A stretch of DNA of 21,403 nt from a virus: IMG/VR virus record IMGVR_UViG_3300020445_000095, positions 1 through 21,403 of that record. The stretch is one strand, 5' to 3'. Below are positions 8,136 to 15,920 of the stretch, in pieces (position 1 is the first letter of the stretch; every line of letters begins with the position of its first letter). A program made the translations under genes and the position numbers. The notes beneath the pieces are model-generated. The model was not told where the DNA came from, searched no databases, and saw only the letters and a program-made list of their open reading frames with translations.

Positions 8136-8363
8136 TTAATCGTCGTATACTAAGCACTCAGGCTCATCAGGGTTTTGATCACAGAATAGTTCTAAGCAAT
8201 TTGGATCATGGTGATCACCTGCTTCTATCTCTGCCTTATGATGGTCAGCATATTCTACTAGATCATGTAGTTCTTCTTTAATGTGACGACGAGCAGCAGG
8301 ACTAACCTGTGGATCATCTAAGATCTCTCTGTCTTTTTGGATGTGTTCTTCGATAGTATGCAT
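8136..8363 (-). CDS. cp12: CP12-like Calvin cycle inhibitor (auxiliary metabolic gene)
   Basis: A 75-residue acidic protein with the CP12 termini: TIEEHIQKDREI at the start and LFCDQNPDEPECLVYDD at the end. Host CP12 binds GAPDH and phosphoribulokinase under oxidising conditions and switches off the Calvin cycle. Phage copies are thought to steer carbon into the pentose phosphate pathway. The C-terminal pair C61/C70 with Tyr-Asp-Asp, the GAPDH-binding end, is intact, and an additional C56 is present. The N-terminal cysteine pair of typical CP12 (AxCD...xECxxAWD) is absent and is replaced by a stretch reading LDDPQVSPAARRHI. GAAGG about 9 nt before the ATG serves as a ribosome site, and a CTAAATA box lies 23 nt upstream. 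Confidence 0.85.
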   Translation of the reverse strand: MHTIEEHIQKDREILDDPQVSPAARRHIKEELHDLVEYADHHKAEIEAGDHHDPNCLELFCDQNPDEPECLVYDD

Positions 8364-8385
8364 AATTGTACCTTCAGTACCCTAC

Positions 8386-8392
8386 TATTTAG
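8386..8392 (-). promoter_or_regulatory. CTAAATA late-promoter-like box upstream of CP12
   Basis: Minus-strand CTAAATA in the 48-nt gap between gp27 and CP12, 23 nt before the CP12 start. Its position matches the boxes before gp26 and gp5. It would let the metabolic cassette be transcribed separately from the hub genes. Confidence 0.5.
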
Positions 8393-8411
8393 GCAAATTA
8401 TAGCACAAATA

Positions 8412-10037
8412 TCAAGATTTGGGTACCGAATCCCTACAAAGGTAGAGTTCTGTGGTGATTCCCTCTTTATTGTAATGATGTACTAGACCCTTAATAAGGT
8501 ACCTACCACTGTACCTTGCGTCATCCTGAACTGTGTCTGTACCTTTGGTTTGTATAGATGACGGTATCACACAACTGATTACTGAACCTGCATATAAAGC
8601 AGTATTTCCTGGAACCTTGATAGTTAGGGACAGTGTATTTAATAATGATAGTCTACCTGATGCATAGTTAGATACAGCTAATATATCCTCAGGTGCATTA
8701 TCAGCACCGTTATTAGGTTGACCAGCAGTCTGATTAGAATACTTTGGAAGAATCTTAACCTTAATCCTAGTAGGATGATCTTTTATATATTGGGCTGCTT
8801 TCTTAGCATCGTAAGGGAATCCCTCCTCTAAAGTAGATGCAATCTCAAACAACTTATTCATTGCATTGATAGCAGGTGGCATCTTAGTACCTCCTGGTTT
8901 TGACTGGTTCTCTGCAGTTTTAATCTGAGTAGCAGTATTCTTCCAGTTCATAGTATTGGCATTAATATCCATATTAAATGAACGATCCGATTCTCCCCCT
9001 GCATTATAGAAATTAACTGATGTCTTACCTTTATCTAAGTAATCTTGGAACTCTGCACTATTAAGTGATTTTGCTTTCTCTGGGTTAAAAGCATCTCCAA
9101 CGATTTGCTTAGTGTTCTTATATACATCATACAATTTATCAAATATACCACTACTACTAGCAGATCCATTTGGAATAGCACTCTCTGAAATAGCAGAAAT
9201 TACAACACCGTAAGAGATATTCTTATATAATCCTGTTCTCATCTTATCCAGATGATTCATCCTTTCTGGATATGTAATAGACTCAATACGATAAGCATTA
9301 TCACCACGAGCACTACCAGATAGGTTTGCTTGAGTGTAAGTATAAGTCTCAAGAGTATCCTGCTCACAGAGTTTATCAATACTATGAAAATTAAATCCCT
9401 TCCTATTCTCGTAGAATAAGAACCCTGACTGAGATACCTTCTTACCACCCTTCTGTCCTTTAGGTGATTTTCTTACTACTTTATCAGTCATATAACTGAT
9501 ACAGTCAACAGGTCTCCAGTTAGGAGAAACAAAATTAAGATTACTATGTGGTTCTATTGCTTCATCATGCTTAATCTTATGTGGTGCCTTTAATTTCTCA
9601 GAAATAACAGTCTTTATTACTTCTGGTTTCTGGGCATAAGGACCAAGTGCACCAAAGGTTCTATTAGATTCATTTAGATATATCTCTGGAGATGAACAAT
9701 GGAGTATATACGCCTTCTTCCTTTCCGACTTAATAACTGATCCTATCTTATAAATCTGCAGATCAGCATCTATCATAATTCTCTCTGGATCTCTACTCTG
9801 TCTCCTATTCTTAGGTACTGCTGCGTAGGTCTCAAAGCACAACTTAACCATCTCATCACCAAACAACCTGTCACCAAACTGTACGGTATCTAACATACTA
9901 ATATCACACCGAACAAATGGTGAATCTATGGTTTCATACCACTGAAATTCTGCAATCATTCCAGTAATATCATACTTTTCATCTTGTACTACGACATAAG
10001 CGTCGTGTAATCTATATTCTTTGGTATCTGCTGACAT
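8412..10037 (-). CDS. 27: Baseplate hub protein gp27-like
   Basis: A 541-residue protein without a signal peptide or membrane segment, located directly before the metabolic cassette and gp5. The gp27-gp5 order and the beta-rich N-terminus (VVVQDEKYDITGMIAEFQWY, then FVRCDISMLD with FGD) fit the T4 gp27/VgrG hub fold. The C-terminus, about residues 450-541, has a tube-like pattern: GRLSLLNTLSLTIKVPGNTA, then YSGRYLIKGLVHHYNKEG and a final strand TTELYLCRD. T4 gp27 has 391 residues. The extra length falls mainly in a Ser/Asn/Lys-rich middle, roughly 285-400. The start overlaps the stop of the preceding gene (TAATG). Identification rests on context plus weak sequence similarity. Confidence 0.75.
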   Translation of the reverse strand: MSADTKEYRLHDAYVVVQDEKYDITGMIAEFQWYETIDSPFVRCDISMLDTVQFGDRLFGDEMVKLCFETYAAVPKNRRQSRDPERIMIDADLQIYKIGSVIKSERKKAYILHCSSPEIYLNESNRTFGALGPYAQKPEVIKTVISEKLKAPHKIKHDEAIEPHSNLNFVSPNWRPVDCISYMTDKVVRKSPKGQKGGKKVSQSGFLFYENRKGFNFHSIDKLCEQDTLETYTYTQANLSGSARGDNAYRIESITYPERMNHLDKMRTGLYKNISYGVVISAISESAIPNGSASSSGIFDKLYDVYKNTKQIVGDAFNPEKAKSLNSAEFQDYLDKGKTSVNFYNAGGESDRSFNMDINANTMNWKNTATQIKTAENQSKPGGTKMPPAINAMNKLFEIASTLEEGFPYDAKKAAQYIKDHPTRIKVKILPKYSNQTAGQPNNGADNAPEDILAVSNYASGRLSLLNTLSLTIKVPGNTALYAGSVISCVIPSSIQTKGTDTVQDDARYSGRYLIKGLVHHYNKEGITTELYLCRDSVPKS

Positions 10038-12484
10038 TAGAACATCTCAACTGGTGCGGTATTTCCCTCTGCCATCAATCCATATCTAGTCTGGAAATAA
10101 TCGTTAGCAGGTACTTCATATTTACTGTCAACGAATATTGGTGGTGGAGGACCAGCATCCGCTTGTTTACCCATTTTAATAGGTGCTAGATCTCCTTTAT
10201 GTATACTAACACCACCATCACTATCTCCTCCTCCTTCATCAAATTCACCACCCTCTGACATTGCCTGAACATTAATATATTCACCTGTAAGTTCTGCTTT
10301 TGGTACCATACCACCTGCAGATAAGCGACCTGCAGCTTTCTTTGCACTAGCAGATATATCAGCACCTAGAATCTCCATTTCCATCTGATCCTTAAGTTCT
10401 AACGCAAACCTTGCTTCAGGGTTTGATGCAAGATACGCTTGCTTATCTTCTTCAGTTAACCTCTCCTCCGATCCCTCAAAAATAAGTTCTTTACCTCTTT
10501 GTTTGTACTTCCATTTGGTTCTCGTCATGGTATCGAAATTCATATCATCAGATGATTCTTCTTTTATTCCAGCACCATAATATTCTTTACCCATTGCTTT
10601 TGTAAGTTCCACACCATCAGCATAAGTTATTTTCTTTAAAGGAGGTAATCCCAGAAATTCTGTTCGTTCTTTATTAACCCAATAAAGAGTTTCCTCTTCT
10701 ATACGTCTTTTCTCTTCTGGATCAGTTACGGTACCCCTAGTATGTCCTAACTCTTCACTCATAGGGTTCTTACCATATTTGAGATTACCACCGTTCTTCA
10801 TATCCTGAAGCAATCCACCAGCACTAAATCCTGGTATGCTAAATCCTTTATTGGCTGCTTCCTGAGTCCTTCTACCAGTTAATCCTGCATTACCTCTAGT
10901 TGCAGGAGTATCATATGGGACTACAAATGCACCACCAGTTTTCTTTTGTGCAACATACTCTGTGCCATGACCTATAAATGATGTGCTCCTACCACCATCA
11001 AGTGATACAGGATAACCTGACTGAGGTCCAGTTATCCAACCACCTGCTGCCATCTTTGGCTGATTCTGGTATGCCCTCATATTCCTAGAGAGAATATTAC
11101 GTTCCCTAGCACCTATGTCATTAGTCCATTCATCATCACTTAATCCAGCAAAAGGTTGAGAAAGATCGTATGTTTTCCTACCAATCTTAAATTCTTTCTC
11201 TATTGGTTTTACATTCTTCTTCTTCGTTTTCTCCGTTTTCTCCTGTGTATTCTTTGGTTTCTCTTTATTCCCAAAAAGGTTTAACCCCCCTTTGGCAATT
11301 TTTTTAGGTTTAACTTTTCCTTTCTTACCCTTACCCTCTGCTCTTTCTAATTTCTGTTTTAATGCATCAAGAACATCCTTATCACCACCATTTAGTTCCT
11401 CCTCTCTAATCTGAAGCTTAATATATTCAGGCATATCAAGAGCATCAGTCCCAAATTTGTCGGTTAGACGATCCATCTTCTCTTCTAATTCTATCTCCTC
11501 ATCCACACTAGCCGTATCTGCTTTTTTCTTTTTACCTTTGGGATCATCTTCATCATCCTTCTTCCCACCAAATAGAGTCTTTAATCCCCATGCAGCAAGT
11601 ACACCTGCACCTACCATAAGAGCAGCTCTAGGTCTTGCCATAATGAAGCCTAATACTCCCTTAAAGACACCCATCAATCCTTTGAGCATGGAACCTATAA
11701 GCTTAAAGAGTTTGCCACCCTTAAAGAGTGCCATTACACCTTTCATGCCTAGTGCTGCCATCTTTGCAGGTGCAAAGAATACTGCTGCAGCAGTTAAGAA
11801 TTTAACAATTCCAAATATACCTTTAAAACTAAGTGGATTCTCTAAGAAGTCTGTAAGACCATCTAATCCCATATTAATTAAGAATCCAGCAATCTTAAGT
11901 AACCACTTACCTATTCTGGTAACACCCTGTACAACCTTCTCCACCTTCTTCAGGTTTTCAGGATTACCCATCCACTTCAGGAAGGCAACTGTTACCATTG
12001 TCTTAAAGATTCTACCAATAAATTTAGCTATACCTTCGAAGAATCCAAATGCATTAGAGACAGCACCTACAACAGCACCTGCTTTATACCCAAATCCTGT
12101 CTTTTCTTTAGGATCTGGTGATCCTTCTTGTTGTGCTTCACCCTCTAGATCCTCTTCTAAATTTTCTTTTTGTTTTATATCCTCTGCTTCTGCCTTTCTC
12201 TGATCTACTAATTTTTGTACACCCTCTTCTCTCTGATCTGCTAATTCTTGCTGTTGTTGTATCTGCATTTTCATGCTTTCAGCAAAAGTCGCATTCATCT
12301 GTGCGACCATTATTGCAATACTATTAGTAGTAAGACCTAACCTGTTGATTGCCTTTACGGATGTGGTCATACCCTCAGTACCACCACCGTAAGTAAAGCT
12401 TTTACCTACCTCCACAGTGATACCACCTCCAGGTTTAGGAGGAGTTATTACTTTATATAATCGTGCTTTTGGTGTTGCTGCCAT
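10037..12484 (-). CDS. Tape-measure-like / baseplate hub structural protein, paralogue B
   Basis: An 815-residue protein with three parts. The N-terminal helical region, about residues 45-125, is rich in Gln, Glu and Lys (MKMQIQQQQELADQREEG) and looks like a coiled coil. Residues about 130-300 are hydrophobic and amphipathic, with VAFLKWMGNPENLKKVEKVV near 165 and repeated Gly-rich membrane-like stretches to about 300. A charged Lys-rich hinge (about 305-420) leads to a Gly-rich C-terminal part with YDLSQPFAGLSDDEW near 440. The layout, length and position after the tail chaperone resemble phage tape-measure proteins, which set tail length and enter the host membrane. It is paralogous to the gene just upstream. 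T4 gp29 is the functional candidate, but direct identity was not established. Confidence 0.65.
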   Translation of the reverse strand: MAATPKARLYKVITPPKPGGGITVEVGKSFTYGGGTEGMTTSVKAINRLGLTTNSIAIMVAQMNATFAESMKMQIQQQQELADQREEGVQKLVDQRKAEAEDIKQKENLEEDLEGEAQQEGSPDPKEKTGFGYKAGAVVGAVSNAFGFFEGIAKFIGRIFKTMVTVAFLKWMGNPENLKKVEKVVQGVTRIGKWLLKIAGFLINMGLDGLTDFLENPLSFKGIFGIVKFLTAAAVFFAPAKMAALGMKGVMALFKGGKLFKLIGSMLKGLMGVFKGVLGFIMARPRAALMVGAGVLAAWGLKTLFGGKKDDEDDPKGKKKKADTASVDEEIELEEKMDRLTDKFGTDALDMPEYIKLQIREEELNGGDKDVLDALKQKLERAEGKGKKGKVKPKKIAKGGLNLFGNKEKPKNTQEKTEKTKKKNVKPIEKEFKIGRKTYDLSQPFAGLSDDEWTNDIGARERNILSRNMRAYQNQPKMAAGGWITGPQSGYPVSLDGGRSTSFIGHGTEYVAQKKTGGAFVVPYDTPATRGNAGLTGRRTQEAANKGFSIPGFSAGGLLQDMKNGGNLKYGKNPMSEELGHTRGTVTDPEEKRRIEEETLYWVNKERTEFLGLPPLKKITYADGVELTKAMGKEYYGAGIKEESSDDMNFDTMTRTKWKYKQRGKELIFEGSEERLTEEDKQAYLASNPEARFALELKDQMEMEILGADISASAKKAAGRLSAGGMVPKAELTGEYINVQAMSEGGEFDEGGGDSDGGVSIHKGDLAPIKMGKQADAGPPPPIFVDSKYEVPANDYFQTRYGLMAEGNTAPVEMF

Positions 12485-12485
12485 C

Positions 12486-14993
12486 TTACGACCTCATATT
12501 GCCATTAAGCATAACTGGAGTAGATGTATATACTACTTTTGGTGCTGGTGTTGGACTAGAACCAGGTATGTATACCTGTTGTCTAGCTGCTACCACAACA
12601 GTATTTGTTCTTGCCCTACGTTTCCGCTTAATGGGTCTATTGATTTTAGGAACTTTACTTCCAACTGCGTCCCTTGTATTTATCCTTCCACCTATAGATT
12701 TCTTACCTATCTGGAACGGAATTACTCCACCCATTCCCTTCTTAGGTGCCTCTTTCATCTTCTGCTCTTTATGATCCCATCCCCATTCACTTACTGGAAC
12801 ACCTGAAAGGTCCGTATAATACATAATATGATTTGTGACTTGTTTCCTTTCCCAGTCACTTAACTCTTTAGTATATTGTTTATTAGTCAATCCACCCATA
12901 AGTCTGGATAAATCAAACATACGATTTTTGTATTTTGATTTCTTTCCGAACCTAATATCCTTACCTTTCTTAAAAGGAGACTTGTGTGGGTAAACTTTCT
13001 TCTCTTCCTTCTTCTTCTCGCTAACAGGTGTAATATCCTTCGCATCTTCTTTTTCTCTTTTCTCTGCTAATTTTTGTTGATCGCCAGAAAGCTTATCATT
13101 CATCGCTGTATCATCAGGATCCCTTACTATCTTTCTTGGACTTAATCCAGTTAACTTCGCAAAAGGATCATCAATAGTACCCAATTTACCTTTAGGAGTT
13201 GGCATATGCACTAATCCTTTAGCAAGTAATCTTGCTGCTTGCTCTCCAACAAATCCACCTGCCATACCAGTAATAAATCCAGGAGCACCACCAAACGGAG
13301 CACCAATGGCAAAACCTGCTGTATATCCTAACAACCCACCAAGTGCTCGAAGAATAGCATTAACAGGAGACTCACCTAATAAAGCATAATCAATAACTCC
13401 CATGATAGCAGCGATAACCTTATCAACACCACCAATCTTCATCTTCTTTGCTGCTTTAAGACCGTCTTTTAGTTTTAATACATTCTTATTCTTTGATGCA
13501 CCTTTTAATATCTTACCTATTTCTTTGGGGTTTTTCCCAATTTTCATTACCTGTTTGATAGTCTTATTCTTTTTAAGAATGCCATCTATCTGACCCATCA
13601 GTTGCTTCTTAACCTTATCAACCAACTTCATAGGATTCTTTGCCAACTCAACGACATCACCTATAGTCTGAGCCCATTTCGCAGCCCTTCCTCTAATGCC
13701 ACCAATAACGTTATCAGCATTTGCCAGTTGTTTTTTGGCATAACCATCTGCCCACTTCACGAACTTGCTACCCTGTTCACCTATAACGTTTTTAAGCTTA
13801 GTACCTTCTCTAATTCCAGTTTTCCATAGATTCTGCCCAGTAGATTTAAGACTCTTCCACCAGCTTCCACCACCAGGAGGTTTCTTTACTTTCTCAAGTA
13901 ACTTCTGACCCTTTTGTGCAAGAGGTTTAACGTTTTTCTTAACAAACTGCTCGGCACCTTCTTCTATCGCTTTTCTCTTCTTAACAATAGTTTCCTTAGT
14001 CTGCTTAATACGATCAGCAAAGGTCTTGGGTTTCGTTTTTATTTTGGTTTTTGTCTTAGTAGTCTTTTGATTCTTCTTTTGATTCTTCTGCTGCTTCTTC
14101 TTATTATCCTTTTTCTGCTTCTTATCCTGTTTCTTCTTATTATCCTTCTTCTTATTATCCTTCTTCTGATTCTTCTGATTCTTTTTAAAATCTGGTTTCT
14201 CACCCATTGTCAATGCTCTACCTATGCTACGCATAGCTTTGACATCACTTAATAGCTTCCATGGCATTAGCATCCTAGATGCTAACCAGAAACTCGCCAT
14301 TCCACCCAGAATCTTAAAGACCCCAAACATTGCCTCAAAAGCTTTGCTAAGGTGACTTTGACCTGGTTCTCTATCTCCAAATATATTACCAATGCCCTCC
14401 AAGACATTATTCATACCAAAACTGACCAAACCGAATACCAGTTTACCCAGTCCTCTTATGAATTTAAGGAATGTCTCTATCCGTTTAGTATTCTTCGGAT
14501 CAGACAACCATTTCATGAACCCAACCGCAATAAACGGTCCTATAAGATTCTTAAGAAAACTGAATAACGGTTTAAAGGGAGCAGCAAGTGTCTCTATCCA
14601 ACTAAATTTCTTCTTATCTGCTTTTTCTGCTTGATCTAACCCCGCTTCGTTCTCTTCTTCCTCATTTGGTTCTAATTCTTGTGCAGTTTCTGCCTCTTGA
14701 TCCTGTATTCGATCCTCTTTTTTCTTCTTTTTCTTAGCAGTCTGTTTCCTCATGCTAAGTTTCTTATTAGTCTCTTCTTCCTGTTTTTTAGTTCTCTCTA
14801 AAAAATTCTCAAGAAGAAACTCTTTCTGAAACTCCATCATAGTAACGATACCTTGCAGGTTCTTTCCAATACCTGTCAAAGTACCACCTAATCTATTATA
14901 GGCAAAAGTCTGAGCTCTAAGTTGCTTCCCAAAGGCAGTAGTTGCCTTAGGAGGTGGAACGTTTATATATTTCTTTAGAACTGCTGTTGCCAT
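12486..14993 (-). CDS. Tape-measure-like / baseplate hub structural protein, paralogue A
   Basis: An 835-residue, very basic protein. After an N-terminal region of coiled coil and charge clusters (about residues 50-130) comes VGFMKWLSDPKNTKRIETFL near 155, aligning with VAFLKWMGNPENLKKVEKVV of the downstream gene. It then has hydrophobic segments to about 245, a Lys/Asn/Gln low-complexity tract at about 268-318, further helices, and a Gly/Ala-rich hydrophobic block near 545-590 (GLLGYTAGFAIGAPFGGAPG). FDLSRLMGGLTNKQYTKELS near 695 aligns with YDLSQPFAGLSDDEWTNDIG of the paralogue. The start overlaps the stop of the 63-aa frame (TAATG). Position directly after the putative tail-assembly chaperone makes it the leading tape-measure candidate; this is inference. 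Confidence 0.65.
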   Translation of the reverse strand: MATAVLKKYINVPPPKATTAFGKQLRAQTFAYNRLGGTLTGIGKNLQGIVTMMEFQKEFLLENFLERTKKQEEETNKKLSMRKQTAKKKKKKEDRIQDQEAETAQELEPNEEEENEAGLDQAEKADKKKFSWIETLAAPFKPLFSFLKNLIGPFIAVGFMKWLSDPKNTKRIETFLKFIRGLGKLVFGLVSFGMNNVLEGIGNIFGDREPGQSHLSKAFEAMFGVFKILGGMASFWLASRMLMPWKLLSDVKAMRSIGRALTMGEKPDFKKNQKNQKKDNKKKDNKKKQDKKQKKDNKKKQQKNQKKNQKTTKTKTKIKTKPKTFADRIKQTKETIVKKRKAIEEGAEQFVKKNVKPLAQKGQKLLEKVKKPPGGGSWWKSLKSTGQNLWKTGIREGTKLKNVIGEQGSKFVKWADGYAKKQLANADNVIGGIRGRAAKWAQTIGDVVELAKNPMKLVDKVKKQLMGQIDGILKKNKTIKQVMKIGKNPKEIGKILKGASKNKNVLKLKDGLKAAKKMKIGGVDKVIAAIMGVIDYALLGESPVNAILRALGGLLGYTAGFAIGAPFGGAPGFITGMAGGFVGEQAARLLAKGLVHMPTPKGKLGTIDDPFAKLTGLSPRKIVRDPDDTAMNDKLSGDQQKLAEKREKEDAKDITPVSEKKKEEKKVYPHKSPFKKGKDIRFGKKSKYKNRMFDLSRLMGGLTNKQYTKELSDWERKQVTNHIMYYTDLSGVPVSEWGWDHKEQKMKEAPKKGMGGVIPFQIGKKSIGGRINTRDAVGSKVPKINRPIKRKRRARTNTVVVAARQQVYIPGSSPTPAPKVVYTSTPVMLNGNMRS
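14065..14187 (-). repeat. Lys/Asn/Gln low-complexity repeat tract
   Basis: Within paralogue A the plus strand shows imperfect tandem copies of units such as ttcttcttattatcc and gattcttctt. They encode a run of Lys with interspersed Asp, Asn and Gln at residues about 268-318. The composition is strongly biased compared with the flanks. It probably forms a flexible basic linker and is a likely site of length change by slippage. Confidence 0.7.
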
Positions 14994-15184
14994 TAAAGAC
15001 TTACTCTATTACTGTTTTCCTGTTGTTTCGCCTTCCTCTCTTGTTCCTGTAAATGAGCAATGAGAAGATTCACATAGACATCACGTTCCCACGGTATCAT
15101 ATTCTCCAACTCAGTAAGACTATACTTATGATGCTGCATTAATGCAAAGTTAGTCTCAAACATATTCTTAAGACTATCGTGCAT
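14993..15184 (-). CDS. 63-aa frame, probable -1 frameshift extension of the gp26 tail-assembly chaperone
   Basis: A 63-residue helical frame (MHDSLKNMFETNFALMQHHK..., then LENMIPWERDVYVNLLIAHL, ending in a charged tail). Its frame is open upstream of its own ATG through L, A, I and R codons, up to the T TTT TTC heptamer at the end of gp26, where an in-frame TAG closes it. It is therefore exactly the -1 extension of gp26. Its own ATG, 5 nt after the gp26 stop, has only a weak GGAT-type ribosome site. Similar short C-terminal extensions, between a chaperone and the tape-measure gene, are the T part of lambda GT-type fusions. Separate translation by reinitiation is possible. It occupies a place where T4 gp51 could be expected, but the length (T4 gp51 is 249 aa) gives no support for that name. 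Confidence 0.65.
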   Translation of the reverse strand: MHDSLKNMFETNFALMQHHKYSLTELENMIPWERDVYVNLLIAHLQEQERKAKQQENSNRVSL

Positions 15185-15189
15185 TAACG

Positions 15190-15891
15190 CTATCCGAAAA
15201 AACTAGCTAGTCCCTCCAGTAATAGTTCGCTCTTTTTCTTAGTCTTAGGATTAAAAACCTCAATGGTATGCTCAAGTTTTGGCATAGTCTCAAAGAAATC
15301 TTGGATTTTCTTAAACTGATCCTGATTCATGTCACCGATGAAATCAACTGCTTCCTGTTTAGTAAAGGAGTCATAGATCTCTTCGCCTTGATATACTTTA
15401 TCAATACACTCTGCAGAGAGTGCAAAAACATCATCCATAGATGGTTCATTTTTCATATTACGATCAATGAACGCATTTAGAGAAGGATACTTCATCTCTA
15501 TTTTAATGTCATCATCTACATCAAGGATCCTTTTATGTTCCTTAGGTATAGTTAACTCAATGTCTTCCAAATTAAGTTCGACATCAATTTGGGTTTTATC
15601 ATCATCAGGGGCAGTAACCTTAAATTCACTCTTTTCTCCTACTGCTTTCGCACGGATCCTGAGGAATAAGTACTCTATCTCAAATGTAGGCAGTTTATTA
15701 ATATCTTTCACATTGGTGCATGATTTAAGAATATTCCTAACCGCCTTTGCCATTTCCTTCTCATCTTGGGATTCCATTGCCAAGTAAAGCAATTTCTCCT
15801 CTTTCACAAGAAATGGTCTATAACTGACTTTTGTACCACTAACAGGTAGTACGCAGTCATAATCAGGCACTGCAAGTTTTGGTAAAGGCAT
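15190..15891 (-). CDS. 26: Baseplate hub / tail-assembly chaperone gp26-like
   Basis: A 233-residue acidic protein fitting the T4 gp26 baseplate protein family (T4: 208 residues). The N-terminal segment (YDCVLPVSGTKVSYRPFLVK, followed by EEKLLYLAMES) and the centre (EYLFLRIRAKAVGE) are characteristic. The C-terminus ends LLLEGLASFFG. Located right before the tape-measure-like genes, it takes the place of the tail-assembly chaperone. The final codons AGT TTT TTC GGA TAG contain a slippery heptamer. A -1 shift would give a product of about 299 residues, with 232 gp26 residues joined through R-I-A-L to the 63-aa frame. A 25-nt AT-rich spacer separates it from gp54, and a CTAAATA box lies 23 nt before the ATG. 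No clear ribosome site is visible. Confidence 0.8.
   Translation of the reverse strand: MPLPKLAVPDYDCVLPVSGTKVSYRPFLVKEEKLLYLAMESQDEKEMAKAVRNILKSCTNVKDINKLPTFEIEYLFLRIRAKAVGEKSEFKVTAPDDDKTQIDVELNLEDIELTIPKEHKRILDVDDDIKIEMKYPSLNAFIDRNMKNEPSMDDVFALSAECIDKVYQGEEIYDSFTKQEAVDFIGDMNQDQFKKIQDFFETMPKLEHTIEVFNPKTKKKSELLLEGLASFFG
15196..15217 (-). promoter_or_regulatory. Programmed -1 frameshift signal (GGAGG stimulator plus T TTT TTC heptamer)
   Basis: On the minus strand, GGAGG (15217-15213) is followed by 10 nt and then TTTTTTC (15202-15196), read in the gp26 frame as ..T TTT TTC. This is a standard X XXY YYZ slip site. The distance from a Shine-Dalgarno-like element equals that known for E. coli dnaX. 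GGAGG is 28 nt from the next ATG, too far to serve it. The -1 frame opens exactly at the heptamer (TAG just before) and runs into the 63-aa frame. No strong downstream hairpin is evident. Confidence 0.65.
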
Positions 15892-15913
15892 AATTAATAT
15901 ATTACGATATTAA

Positions 15914-15920
15914 TATTTAG
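15914..15920 (-). promoter_or_regulatory. CTAAATA late-promoter-like box upstream of gp26
   Basis: Minus-strand CTAAATA overlapping the TAA stop of gp54, 23 nt before the gp26 ATG, followed by an AT-only stretch. It has the same spacing as the box before CP12. It would provide a separate late start for chaperone and tape-measure genes. Confidence 0.5.

Larger units (their letters stand above)
14993..15891 (-). other. Predicted gp26 -1 frameshift fusion product (about 299 aa)
   Basis: If ribosomes slip at 15202-15196, the product joins the first 232 residues of gp26 to R-I-A-L and then the 63-aa frame, ending at the TAA that overlaps the start of the tape-measure-like gene. Short and long chaperone forms in a fixed ratio are needed for tail assembly in lambda-like phages. 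Here the existence of both forms is a prediction from sequence. Confidence 0.55.

Noticed and set aside
11457-12203. Long plus-strand open frame (248 codons) opposite paralogue B
   Set aside because: It lies wholly antisense to a well-supported gene, has low-complexity Ser/Pro/Phe composition expected from the complement of Lys/Gly/Glu codons, and has no promoter or ribosome site.
13914-14252. Plus-strand Leu/Ile-rich frame that looks like a membrane protein
   Set aside because: It is the complement of the Lys/Asn-rich repeat of paralogue A; the apparent hydrophobicity is a by-product of AAA/AAG codons read in reverse.
14993-15184. Naming the 63-aa frame gp51
   Set aside because: T4 gp51 is about four times longer and no sequence similarity could be shown; the -1 frameshift extension explains the frame better.
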